Position numbers and translations under genes: made by a program. Of a stretch of 64,000 nucleotides of DNA, positions 17,301 to 25,903 are shown one piece after another (position 1 is the first letter of the stretch; each line of letters opens with the position of its first letter). The DNA is from Clostridia bacterium (GTDB taxonomy: Bacteria; Bacillota; Clostridia; Christensenellales; Aristaeellaceae): positions 1-64,000 of the forward strand of contig JAFWSH010000003.1 of NCBI GenBank assembly GCA_017519405.1. Reading direction: 5' to 3'. Below the pieces are notes generated by a model. It worked only from the letters and a program-made list of their open reading frames with translations. It did no database searches and was not told the DNA's origin.

Positions 17301-18101
17301 ATGAAATTCTGTCCGCTCTACTCCGGCTCCAGTGGCAATGCGCTCTATGTGGAGTGTGGGCAGACACGGCTGCTGATCGACGCCGGCAAGTCGGGCAAGA
17401 CCATCATCGAGGCGCTGCAGTTTATCGGGGTGGATCCCTGGAGCCTCTCCGGCATCCTGATCACCCATGAACACTCCGACCATATCGCCGGGGCAGGTAT
17501 CCTGGCCCGGAAACTCAAGATCCCGCTGTATGCCACCACCGGCACCTGGCTGGCCATGGAGGGCAAGCTGGGGAAGATTCCGCCGGAGAGCAAGCGCTTC
17601 ATCGAGGCAGACACAGACTTCTATATCGGGGATCTGGGCGTGGCGCCCTTCCGCATTCCCCACGATGCGGCGGATCCCGTGGGCTACCGGCTGTGGGGCG
17701 GAAGATGCAGCGTTTCCACGGCCACAGACCTGGGACACTTCCCCCAGCGGGTGCTGGATGCCGTCCGGGACAGCAGCCTGGTGCTGCTGGAGTCCAACCA
17801 CGACCCGGACATGCTCCTGGCCAACGACCACTATTCCCAGGCGCTGAAGCGGCGCATACTGGGGCAGAAGGGCCACCTCTCCAACCAGACTTGCGCCGAG
17901 GCGGCGGTGCAGCTGGTGAATGCCGGGGTGCACAACCTGATCCTGGGCCATCTCTCCGGGGAGAACAACACCCCGCGGCTGGCCCTGGAGACCACGGAAA
18001 GCCGCTGTGAGATCGAGGGCATGCGGCTGGGAACGGACGTGTGCATCGACATCGCCTACCGGGACCGGGTGGGCTCCGTCTACACCATCACAGACGAGTG
18101 A
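17301..18101 (+). CDS. walJ: metallo-beta-lactamase-fold hydrolase, YycJ/WalJ type
   Basis: 266 residues. MKFCPLYSGSSGNALYVECG and ITHEHSDHIAG (metal-binding HxHxDH) define the YycJ/WalJ group. STATDLGHF, LLESNHDPDMLL and LILGHLSGENN follow in order. WalJ-like proteins are 5' exonuclease-like enzymes implicated in coordinating replication with cell division or in mismatch repair. Here the gene is separated from walRK, its usual company. ATG 17301 is preferred to an upstream TTG (17283) because the conserved N-terminus starts there. Confidence 0.88.
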   Translation: MKFCPLYSGSSGNALYVECGQTRLLIDAGKSGKTIIEALQFIGVDPWSLSGILITHEHSDHIAGAGILARKLKIPLYATTGTWLAMEGKLGKIPPESKRFIEADTDFYIGDLGVAPFRIPHDAADPVGYRLWGGRCSVSTATDLGHFPQRVLDAVRDSSLVLLESNHDPDMLLANDHYSQALKRRILGQKGHLSNQTCAEAAVQLVNAGVHNLILGHLSGENNTPRLALETTESRCEIEGMRLGTDVCIDIAYRDRVGSVYTITDE

Positions 18102-18119
18102 CAGAAGGGAAAGAGACCG

Positions 18120-20027
18120 ATGATACTGCTGGCACTGCAGGGCGTACAGAAATCCTTCGGCACCAACCGGGTGCTGAAGAATGTTTCCTTTACCCTGCAG
18201 GACAGCGACCGGATGGCGCTGGTGGGGGTCAACGGCAGCGGCAAGTCCACCCTGATGAAGATCCTGGCCGGGCTGGACACCCCGGATGGCGGCACCATCA
18301 ATGTCCAGAAGGGCCTGCGCTTCGGCTACCTGGCCCAGCAGGGGGAGGTCAGCCCGGACCGGACGGTGCTGGAGGAGCTGGAAAGCGTCTTCGAGCCGGT
18401 GGTGGCCATGGAGCAGCGCCTGCGGAGCCTGGAGCAGGAGATGGCGGACTGCGGGGAGGACGAGCAGCTGCTGCACCGCCTGGGGAGCCAGTATGACCAG
18501 CTGACCCGGGACTTTGAGCGGGCCAACGGCTACGGCTGGCGGTCCGCGGTGCAGGGGGTGCTCTCCGGCCTGGGCTTTACCCGGGAGCAGCAGAGCCAGC
18601 GGGCTGCGCTGCTCTCCGGTGGGGAACGCACCCGCCTGTGCCTGGGGCGGATGCTGCTGACGGAGCCGGACATCCTGCTGCTGGACGAGCCCACCAATCA
18701 CCTGGACCTGAAATCCATCGCCTGGCTGGAGGATTATCTCCAGAACTACCGGGGCGCTGTGCTGCTGGTGAGCCACGACCGGTATTTCATGGACCGGGTC
18801 TGCAGCCGGATCGGGGAGCTGCTCTTCGGCAGCGTGGAGACCTACGAGGGCAACTATACCCAATACATGGAGCAGCGGGCAGAGCGCTTCGAGATCCGGA
18901 TGAAGGCCTGGCAGCTGCAGCAGACGGAGATTGCCCGGCAGGAGGCCATCATCGCCCGCTACCGGGCGTTCAACCGGGAGAAGAGCCTACGGGCCGCCAG
19001 AAGCCGGGAGAAGCGTCTGGAGAAGATGGAGCGGCTGGAGCGCCCGGAGGACGAGCACGCCATCCGCTTCCGCTTTGAGACCCGGCGGCGGACCGGGGAC
19101 GATGTGCTGATGGTGGAGGACCTGAGGAAGAGCTTCGGCGGACGGCAGCTCTTTGACCATATCCGCCTCCACCTCCGGGCCGGCGACCGCTGCGCGCTGA
19201 TCGGGGACAACGGGGTGGGCAAGACCACCCTCCTGCGCTGTATTGTGGGGGAGGAGCGGCCGGACGCGGGGGTCATCCGCTTCGGGGCCGGGGTGGACAT
19301 CGGGTATTACGACCAGCACCAGGCCAGGCTCCATGACAGCAAGACCGTGCTGGACGAGGTGTGGGACGACTTCCGCCGCCTGGACCAGACCGAGGTCCGG
19401 GGCGCACTGGGGCTGTTCCTCTTCACCGGGGACGACGTGCTGATGCCGGTGGGAACCCTCTCCGGCGGCGAGAAGGGCCGGGTGGCCCTCACCAAGCTGA
19501 TGCTCCACAAGGACAACCTGCTGCTGCTGGACGAGCCCACCAACCACCTGGACATGGACAGCCGGGAGGTATTGGAGCAGGCGCTGCAGGACTTCCCCGG
19601 CACCATCCTGGCCATCAGCCATGACCGGTATTTCATCAACCGCTTCGCCGAGAAGGTGCTGGTGCTGACCCCGGAGGGCATCCAGGAGTATCTGGGGGAC
19701 TACGACGACTACTACGAGAAGATCACCCGGGAGATGCCGCCGGACGGCAGCCAGCCCCAGATGACCCGCACCGCCATGGACAAGGAGCGCCGGAAATCCC
19801 GGGAGGAGGAAAACCGCCTGAAGGACCGCAAACGCCGCCTGGCGGAGGCGGAGGCTGCGGTGGCCCGGGCGGAGGAGGAAGCGGCGGAGATGGAGCAGCG
19901 CCTGGCAGACCCGGCCATCTGGCAGGACGCAGAAAAGGCGGCCGCCCTCTCCAAGGCCTACCAGGCCAAGAAGGATGAGATCACCCGCCTGTACGAGGCG
20001 TGGGAGGCCATGGAGGCGGAGGCGTAG
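18120..20027 (+). CDS. ABC-F family ATPase
   Basis: 635 residues with two ABC domains and no membrane segments. The first has Walker A GVNGSGKST (~36), signature LLSGGERTR and LLLDEPTNHLD. The second has GDNGVGKTT, LSGGEKGR and LLLDEPTNHLDMDS. The ~80-residue interdomain linker (EIARQEAIIARYRAFNREKS, then basic) is the P-site tRNA interaction motif. The C-terminal ~90 residues form a charged coiled coil of the YdiF/Uup kind. ABC-F proteins act on ribosomes. An antibiotic-resistance role cannot be claimed; general translation maintenance is more likely. It follows walJ by 18 nt. Confidence 0.9.
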   Translation: MILLALQGVQKSFGTNRVLKNVSFTLQDSDRMALVGVNGSGKSTLMKILAGLDTPDGGTINVQKGLRFGYLAQQGEVSPDRTVLEELESVFEPVVAMEQRLRSLEQEMADCGEDEQLLHRLGSQYDQLTRDFERANGYGWRSAVQGVLSGLGFTREQQSQRAALLSGGERTRLCLGRMLLTEPDILLLDEPTNHLDLKSIAWLEDYLQNYRGAVLLVSHDRYFMDRVCSRIGELLFGSVETYEGNYTQYMEQRAERFEIRMKAWQLQQTEIARQEAIIARYRAFNREKSLRAARSREKRLEKMERLERPEDEHAIRFRFETRRRTGDDVLMVEDLRKSFGGRQLFDHIRLHLRAGDRCALIGDNGVGKTTLLRCIVGEERPDAGVIRFGAGVDIGYYDQHQARLHDSKTVLDEVWDDFRRLDQTEVRGALGLFLFTGDDVLMPVGTLSGGEKGRVALTKLMLHKDNLLLLDEPTNHLDMDSREVLEQALQDFPGTILAISHDRYFINRFAEKVLVLTPEGIQEYLGDYDDYYEKITREMPPDGSQPQMTRTAMDKERRKSREEENRLKDRKRRLAEAEAAVARAEEEAAEMEQRLADPAIWQDAEKAAALSKAYQAKKDEITRLYEAWEAMEAEA

Positions 20028-20028
20028 C

Positions 20029-20556
20029 ATGGCCATGAACATTGTGCTGGTGGAGCCCGAGATTCCCCAGAACACGGGCAACATCGCCCGGACCTGTGCG
20101 GCCACCGGGGCGATGCTCCACCTGGTGAAGCCCCTGGGCTTTTCCCTGGACGATCGCTACATGCGCCGGGCAGGCCTGGACTACTGGTTCCTGATGCGCT
20201 ATGCGGTCTATGAGGATCTGGAGGACTTCTTCCGGAAAAACGGCACGGAGCGCTGCTGGCTGGCCTCCACCAAGGCGGCCCGCTGCTACAGTGAGGTGAC
20301 CTACCGGGACGGGGACTTCCTCCTCTTCGGCCGGGAGAGCCGGGGCCTCCCGGAGAGCCTGCTGGCGCGGATGCCGGAGCAGTGCGTCCGCATCCCCATG
20401 CGCAGCGAAGCCCGCAGCCTGAACCTCTCCAACGCCGCGGCGGTGGTGCTCTATGAGGCGCTGCGGCAGCGGGGCTTTCCGGAGATGCAGCAGGAGGGGA
20501 GCCTCACCGGGCGTCCGGAGCCGGAGGCACCCTGGCTGGACTATCTGGGCAAATAA
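20029..20556 (+). CDS. trmL: tRNA (cytidine(34)-2'-O)-methyltransferase
   Basis: 175 residues, the short SPOUT form. MNIVLVEPEIPQNTGNIART is the TrmL N-terminus. LFGRESRGLPESLL and the knot-forming RIPMRSEARSLNLSNAAAVV motifs bind S-adenosylmethionine. The enzyme methylates the wobble ribose of tRNA-Leu species. The ATG at 20029 lies 1 nt after the ABC-F stop; the Met at 20035 is an alternative. Confidence 0.92.
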   Translation: MAMNIVLVEPEIPQNTGNIARTCAATGAMLHLVKPLGFSLDDRYMRRAGLDYWFLMRYAVYEDLEDFFRKNGTERCWLASTKAARCYSEVTYRDGDFLLFGRESRGLPESLLARMPEQCVRIPMRSEARSLNLSNAAAVVLYEALRQRGFPEMQQEGSLTGRPEPEAPWLDYLGK

Positions 20557-20557
20557 A

Positions 20558-20580
20558 AAGCGCCGGCCGGAGCCGGCGTC
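20558..20580 (-). terminator. intrinsic terminator of bioY
   Basis: On the minus strand CGCCGGC-TCCG-GCCGGCG is followed by CTTTTTATTT. It may also stop the convergent trmL transcript, although no T-run exists on the plus strand. Confidence 0.75.
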
Positions 20581-20596
20581 CCATGGTTCCTTCGCC

Positions 20597-21160
20597 TCAG
20601 TTTCCCCTGAGCCAGGGCATGACGGGGCGCAGCGGTACGGTGAGAGCGCGGACCAGCACCACAGCGAGGGCTACCTTGACGGCGTCAAAGGGCAGGAAGG
20701 GCAGTACACACACGGAGAGGGCCGCTGACCAGCCGGTGCCCGTGGACAGCACGAACCAGGCTGTGCCCAGCGCATAGCAGGCAAGAATGCCCAGCACCAT
20801 GCCGGCCGCCATGAGGGGGACTGAATCCCGGCTCCGGCGGATGAACAGTCCGGTGATCAGCACGCAGGGCAGGTAGCCCACCAGATACCCGCCGGTGGGG
20901 CCCAGCAGCTTGGCCGGACCGCCCCCCAGCCCTGAAAAAACCGGCACACCCGCCAGCCCCAGCAGCAGGTAGGCGCCCATGGCAGCCAGGGCGTCCGGCA
21001 GGGGCAGGAGACAGCCGCACAGCAGTACCGGCAGCAGGCTCAGGGAGACAGGCACCGCACCGATGGGGATGATGAGCTGGGCACACACAGCCGTCAGCGC
21101 CACAAACAGCGCACAGCAGCAAAGCCGAAGAATCGGGGATGAACCGCGGGAATTACTCAT
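20597..21160 (-). CDS. bioY: biotin transporter BioY (ECF S component)
   Basis: 187 residues with six hydrophobic helices. The BioY hallmarks are FVALTAVCAQLIIPIGAVPV near the N-terminus and GLAGVPVFSGLGGGPAKLLG followed by PTGGYLVGYLPC. It captures biotin and works with an ECF energising module encoded elsewhere. The ATG at 21160 has AAGGAGG 5 nt upstream. Regulation is readable: a TTGACA-17-TATTAT promoter runs directly into a BirA-type operator, so biotin should repress it. Confidence 0.93.
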   Translation of the reverse strand: MSNSRGSSPILRLCCCALFVALTAVCAQLIIPIGAVPVSLSLLPVLLCGCLLPLPDALAAMGAYLLLGLAGVPVFSGLGGGPAKLLGPTGGYLVGYLPCVLITGLFIRRSRDSVPLMAAGMVLGILACYALGTAWFVLSTGTGWSAALSVCVLPFLPFDAVKVALAVVLVRALTVPLRPVMPWLRGN

Positions 21161-21174
21161 GGCAGCCTCCTTGC

Positions 21175-21202
21175 GTAAACCGATATCGATCAAACGGTTT
21201 AC
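21175..21202 (-). promoter_or_regulatory. BirA-type biotin operator in front of bioY
   Basis: Inverted half-sites GTAAACC and GGTTTAC separated by 14 nt, plus one extra flanking C/G pair inside, match the known BirA operator layout. The operator begins immediately after the -10 box and ends before the ribosome-binding site. Confidence 0.85.
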
Positions 21203-21231
21203 ATAATAGCGCGGTTCCCGGCGGCTGTCAA
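21203..21231 (-). promoter_or_regulatory. promoter of bioY
   Basis: Minus-strand TTGACA (21231-21226), 17 nt, TATTAT (21208-21203). Confidence 0.85.
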
Positions 21232-21296
21232 GCGGCGGCAGCGAAATCACGAGCACTTTGCCGCATGGAATTTGAGAGAAAGGGGAGGCCGGAACC

Positions 21297-22739
21297 ATGA
21301 GCACACGGAAAAACACGGCATACAATGTGGCGTACCGCGTGTTTTCGGTTCTGCTGCCCCTGGTGACAGCCCCTTATCTGTCCCGGACCGTGGGGCGGGA
21401 GGGCGTCGGCCTCTACAGCTATGCATGGAATATCTCCTACTTCTTTTGCCTGGTGGCGATGCTGGGGCTGGAGAACTACGGCACCCGCGCCATCGCCGCG
21501 TGCCGGGACGACCAGAAAAAGCTGAATCAGACCTTCTCCGCCATCTGGCGGATGCAGAGCGCCACAGCCGGGCTGGTGCTGCTGGTCTGGACCGGCTATG
21601 TACTGCTGGTGGCCGGGGAGGAGAAGCCCATCGCTATCCCCCTGACCCTGATGTCCGTGTCCTGCCTGTTCAACCTGGACTGGGCGCTGATGGGTCTGGA
21701 CCAGTTCCGCCCCATTGCCCTGCGGAACACCGCGGTGAAGCTCATCGCAGCGGCCTGTGTTTTCCTGTTTGTCAAGGGGCAGGAGGATCTGTGGATCTAC
21801 GGGCTGGCCTGGTCGGCAGCCACCGTGGCGGGCTGCCTGCTCAGTGCAGCGTCCCTTCGGGGGAAGGTGCAGCTGGTCAGGGTGACATGGCGGGATGCAG
21901 GCCGGCATTTCTGGCCTTGCGCCTCCCTGTTCGTCTCGGTGCTGGCGGTGAGTGTCTACCGGATCATGGACAAGGTGATGGTGGGCGGCATGGCCGGCAT
22001 GGCTCAGAACGGGCTGTACGAGAATGCGGAGAAGATCATCTACTGCCTGTCCGGTTTCATCTCTGCCGTGGGCACGGTGATGCTGCCCAAGGTCACCGCC
22101 ATGCAGAAGAAGGGGCAGACCGAACGGATCCGCCGGCACCTGGATGCCACCATGCAGGCTGTCCTGTGCATGACCGCGGCCATGGCCTTCGGCGTCTGTG
22201 CGGTGGCGGACAGGCTCTGCGTGCTCTTCTACGGTGAGGATTTTGCCCAGTCGGCAGCGCTGATGGCGCCCCTGGGCTTCACCCTGATGATGATCGGCTT
22301 TGCCAACGTCATCCGTACCCAGTGGATCCTGCCCCAGGAGCGGGACCGGGTGGTGGTGCGGAGCGTGTGCGCCGGCGCGGTGGTGAACCTGGCCGCCAAT
22401 TTGCTGCTGATCCCCGGGATGAAGGCCATGGGCGCGGTGATTGGCACCCTGCTGGCGGAGTTCACCGTGCCGCTGGCCCAGTGGCTCCAGCTCCGGGGCG
22501 AACTGGATTACAGGCGGTACCTGGGGCACACGGCGGTCTATGCGGCCCTGGGGGCGGCCATGCTGGCCCTGGTGCGCCTGCTGGCTGTCCCGCTGCCGGT
22601 GACCTGGCCGGCATTGATCCTGCAGATGGCGGCCGGCGCCCTGTTCTACGGCGCCGCGTGCCTGATTCTCTGGCGGGCGACGGGAAGTCCGCTGCTGCGG
22701 CTGCTTCGTTTCGGCCGCCATGGGGAGGGAAAGAAATGA
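21297..22739 (+). CDS. polysaccharide flippase (MOP superfamily, Wzx/MviN-like)
   Basis: 480 residues with about 12-14 membrane helices. The N-terminus NTAYNVAYRVFSVLLPLVTA followed by PYLSRTVGREGVGLYSYA is the usual opening of clostridial oligosaccharide flippases. It would move undecaprenyl-linked oligosaccharide across the membrane. It overlaps the CapA-family gene by ATGA, so the two are translationally coupled. Confidence 0.9.
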   Translation: MSTRKNTAYNVAYRVFSVLLPLVTAPYLSRTVGREGVGLYSYAWNISYFFCLVAMLGLENYGTRAIAACRDDQKKLNQTFSAIWRMQSATAGLVLLVWTGYVLLVAGEEKPIAIPLTLMSVSCLFNLDWALMGLDQFRPIALRNTAVKLIAAACVFLFVKGQEDLWIYGLAWSAATVAGCLLSAASLRGKVQLVRVTWRDAGRHFWPCASLFVSVLAVSVYRIMDKVMVGGMAGMAQNGLYENAEKIIYCLSGFISAVGTVMLPKVTAMQKKGQTERIRRHLDATMQAVLCMTAAMAFGVCAVADRLCVLFYGEDFAQSAALMAPLGFTLMMIGFANVIRTQWILPQERDRVVVRSVCAGAVVNLAANLLLIPGMKAMGAVIGTLLAEFTVPLAQWLQLRGELDYRRYLGHTAVYAALGAAMLALVRLLAVPLPVTWPALILQMAAGALFYGAACLILWRATGSPLLRLLRFGRHGEGKK

Positions 22740-23986
22740 AGATGCGTGCCTTGATCCTGGCGATGCTCCTGATGCTGTTTTGCATGGGCTGCGCCCGGGC
22801 GGATCAGACGGTGACCCTGACCTTCACCGGGGACTGCACCCTGGGCTCGGAGGAGTATCTCCGATCCCGGGAGACATCCTTCGACTCGTTTGCCTATGCG
22901 CAGGGCTATGACTATTTCTTCAAACACTTCAAGGAACTGTTCGAGGAGGATGACGCGACGGTCATCAACCTGGAGTGCGTGTTTTCGGATCACCGGGGGG
23001 ACGAGAACAAGACCAAGACCTACCGGTTCCGCGGCCCGACGGACTTTGTCAACATCATTACCGCCTACTCCATCGAGGCGGCGGTGCTGGCCAACAACCA
23101 CATCAACGACTACTCCAGGACAGGCCTGGAGGACACCAAGGCTACCCTGGAGGCCGCAGGCGTAGCCTGGGCGCGCCTGAAACAGATCTACTATGTAGAA
23201 AAAGGGAATGTCCGGATCGCCGTGATCTCCGTGGATCAGACCACGCTGAACACCAACTATCAGTGGCTGAACAAGGAGATTACCCGGCTGAAGACCAGCG
23301 GGGAAGCCAATGCGGTGGTGATGGTTTACCACGGCGGGACGGAGTATGACCCGAAACACAATGCCAGCCAGGCAAAATTCGCCCGGAACTGGATCAAGCT
23401 GGGGGCGGACCTGGTGATCATGCACCATCCCCATGTGGTCCAGGGGATCGAGATTTCCCGGAACCGGACCATCTGCTACTCCCTGGGCAACTTTGTCTTC
23501 GGCGGCAACAGCGAGATCCGCTCGGAACCCTGGCGGGGCGACCGGATGGCCACCTCCCTGTATGCCTGCGTCGCCCGGGCGGAGCTGCACTTTGACGACA
23601 GCGGAGTGTATACGGGTCAGCAGGTCTTCCTCTACCCGGTGTTTATCTCCAGCGACGCGCCCCACAACAATTATCAGCCCTATCCCGTCAGCGGGGAGGA
23701 CGCGGCAGCGGTGCTGGAGGCGATCCAGTTCGACACCCCCTTCGCGCTTCCGGCCTTCAATGAGGAGACCGGCAGGGTGACCATGGACTTCCTGCCGGCG
23801 GAGGAGGAGAATCCGCCCACGGCCACCCCCAGGCCCACCCAGCGGCGTACCACCACCCGCAAGCCCAGTGCGACGCCCGCACCGCAGAAGACGGAACCGG
23901 CCCCGGAGCCTGTGCCGGATCCCAAGCCGACGGCAGCGGAAACCGGTAGCCCCGCGGCGCCCCAGGAGCCGGAACCGGGGGAGTAA
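22736..23986 (+). CDS. CapA-family (PGA_cap) secreted metallophosphatase-fold protein
   Basis: 416 residues. A signal peptide (MKMRALILAMLLMLFCMGC) could be cut after ARA or, weakly, be lipidated at Cys19. The CapA/PGA_cap core follows: LTFTGDCTLGSEEY, INLECVFSD, VLANNHINDYSRTGLEDT, VMVYHGGTEYDPKHN, MHHPHVVQGIE and YSLGNFVFGGN, giving the metal ligands of the calcineurin-like fold. The last ~60 residues are a Pro/Thr/Glu-rich low-complexity tail, likely a wall-spanning spacer. The family was named for poly-gamma-glutamate capsule factors, but many members serve other envelope polymers. It is coupled to the flippase. Confidence 0.87.
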   Translation: MKMRALILAMLLMLFCMGCARADQTVTLTFTGDCTLGSEEYLRSRETSFDSFAYAQGYDYFFKHFKELFEEDDATVINLECVFSDHRGDENKTKTYRFRGPTDFVNIITAYSIEAAVLANNHINDYSRTGLEDTKATLEAAGVAWARLKQIYYVEKGNVRIAVISVDQTTLNTNYQWLNKEITRLKTSGEANAVVMVYHGGTEYDPKHNASQAKFARNWIKLGADLVIMHHPHVVQGIEISRNRTICYSLGNFVFGGNSEIRSEPWRGDRMATSLYACVARAELHFDDSGVYTGQQVFLYPVFISSDAPHNNYQPYPVSGEDAAAVLEAIQFDTPFALPAFNEETGRVTMDFLPAEEENPPTATPRPTQRRTTTRKPSATPAPQKTEPAPEPVPDPKPTAAETGSPAAPQEPEPGE

Positions 23987-24012
23987 CCCGACGGGCGAGA
24001 ATGGAGGACAGG

Positions 24013-25902
24013 ATGCGCTTAGAGGACGTGAAAACCCCTCAGGACATCAAAAATCTATCCCAAGATGAGCTGGCCGATCTGGCCCGCCAGATCCGCGAAA
24101 CCCTGGTGACCACCGTGGCGGAGCGGGGCGGACACCTGGCTTCCAACCTGGGCATTGTGGAGCTGACCCTGGCGATCCACCGTGTTTTCGACGTACCCGA
24201 CGACAAGCTGATCTTTGACGTGGGACATCAGTCCTATGTGCATAAACTGCTGACGGGGCGCTACTGGAGGTTCCACACCCTCCGCGCCTTCGGCGGAATC
24301 TCCGGCTTCCCCAAACGGTCGGAGAGCCCTTACGATGTATTTGACGCCGGCCACGCCTCCACAGCCATCTCCGCCGGTCTGGGCATGGCGCGGGCCCGGG
24401 ATCTGCTGGGGGAGAAGCACCAGGTGATCTGCGTTGTGGGCGACGGCGCCATGACGGGCGGCATGTGCTATGAGGCCCTCAACGACGCGGGCAGTACCGG
24501 GACCAAGATGATCGTCATCCTCAACGACAACGAGATGTCCATCGCCCCCAACGTGGGCGCCCTGTCCTCCCATCTCACCGACCTGCGCATCAGCAAGGGC
24601 TGGACCAGCACCAAGCGCCGGGTGAAGACTCAGCTGGAGAAGATCCCGAAGATCGGCGTGCCGCTGTACCGCTTTGTGCACCGGGCCAAGAGCTTTCTGA
24701 AGAGTCTGGTGGTGCCGGAGGGCTTCTTCACCTCCCTGAAATTCCACTATTTCGGGCCGGTGGATGGGCACAACGAGGCGTACCTGGAGCACATCCTGCA
24801 GCAGGCCAAGGGTGTGGACGGGCCCTGCCTGATCCATGTCATCACCCAGAAAGGCCACGGCTACGACAAGGCGGAGGAACAGCCTGAGCGCTTCCACGGC
24901 GTGCCCCCCTTCTATGTGGAGACGGGGAACAACCGGGAGGTGTCCACCCTTCCGTCCTTCGGCTCGGTGATGGCGGAGGAGCTGATCCGACTGGCCGGGA
25001 CGGACCGGCGGGTGGTGGCGGTCACTGCTGCCATGGCCCAGGGCACCGGCATGGACAGGTTCGGGAAACAGTACGGGAACCGGCTGTTTGACGTGGGCAT
25101 CGCGGAGGAACACGCGGTGACCATGGCATCCGGCATGGCGGCTACGGGGCTGAGGCCCTATGTGGCCATCTACGCCACCTTCTTCCAGCGCGCCTATGAC
25201 CAGCTGATTCACGATACCGCCATGCAGCATCTGCCGGTGGTGTTTCTCCTGGACAGGGCCGGTCTGGTGGGGGAGGATGGCGCCACCCACCACGGAATCT
25301 TCGATCTGGCGGAGACGATGCCGGTGCCGGGGCTGACGATCCTGGCGCCCCGGGACCTGGAGGAGCTGCGACTGATGATGCGCTGGACCCCGTCCGCCGC
25401 CGCGCCGGTGGTGATCCGCTATGGCCGCAAGCCGGTGGACCTGGAGGAGCGCTTCCCCTGCAGGCGGTTTGTGCCGGGGACATGGGAGGTGCTGCTGCCC
25501 GGCGCGGACTGCGTTCTGCTGGCGGTGGGCTCCATGGTGCGGGAGGCGGTCAGCATTCACGATATCCTGGCGGAGGAGGGCATCGGGGCGGCGGTGGTGA
25601 ACTGCTCCACCGTGAAGCCCTTGGACGAGGGCGCCCTGAGGGCCTTTGCGGACCGGCCGGTTTTCACCCTGGAGGAGCATGTGCTGACCGGCGGCTTCGG
25701 CAGCGCGGTGACGGGCTTCCTGGTGGCGGAGGAGCTGCCGCCGCCGGTGATCACCTTCGGCCTGCCGGATACTTTCATTCAACACGGGTCCAGGGGACAG
25801 CTGCTGCGCTATCTGGGCCTGATGCCGGAACAGATGGCCAGGCGGATCCGGGTGGCGCTGAGCCAGCATCCGCAGCAGGGCATGAGGACATCGGGAGACT
25901 GA
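24013..25902 (+). CDS. dxs: 1-deoxy-D-xylulose-5-phosphate synthase
   Basis: 629 residues, normal length. It condenses pyruvate and glyceraldehyde 3-phosphate in the first step of the MEP isoprenoid pathway. Visible motifs are the TPP signature GDGAMTGGMCYEALNDAG, GHQSYVHKLLTGR, the cofactor Glu in FDVGIAEEHAVTMASGMA, the loop DRAGLVGEDGATHHG, and the C-terminal LEEHVLTGGFGSAV. ATG 24013 is chosen over 24001 because GGAGG sits 5 nt ahead of it. tlyA follows after 1 nt, a conserved Firmicutes arrangement. Confidence 0.95.
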   Translation: MRLEDVKTPQDIKNLSQDELADLARQIRETLVTTVAERGGHLASNLGIVELTLAIHRVFDVPDDKLIFDVGHQSYVHKLLTGRYWRFHTLRAFGGISGFPKRSESPYDVFDAGHASTAISAGLGMARARDLLGEKHQVICVVGDGAMTGGMCYEALNDAGSTGTKMIVILNDNEMSIAPNVGALSSHLTDLRISKGWTSTKRRVKTQLEKIPKIGVPLYRFVHRAKSFLKSLVVPEGFFTSLKFHYFGPVDGHNEAYLEHILQQAKGVDGPCLIHVITQKGHGYDKAEEQPERFHGVPPFYVETGNNREVSTLPSFGSVMAEELIRLAGTDRRVVAVTAAMAQGTGMDRFGKQYGNRLFDVGIAEEHAVTMASGMAATGLRPYVAIYATFFQRAYDQLIHDTAMQHLPVVFLLDRAGLVGEDGATHHGIFDLAETMPVPGLTILAPRDLEELRLMMRWTPSAAAPVVIRYGRKPVDLEERFPCRRFVPGTWEVLLPGADCVLLAVGSMVREAVSIHDILAEEGIGAAVVNCSTVKPLDEGALRAFADRPVFTLEEHVLTGGFGSAVTGFLVAEELPPPVITFGLPDTFIQHGSRGQLLRYLGLMPEQMARRIRVALSQHPQQGMRTSGD

Positions 25903-25903
25903 T

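Noticed and set aside
18120-20027. Antibiotic-resistance ABC-F protein
   Set aside because: The linker and C-terminal extension look like housekeeping YdiF/Uup members; no resistance-type signature or mobile context.
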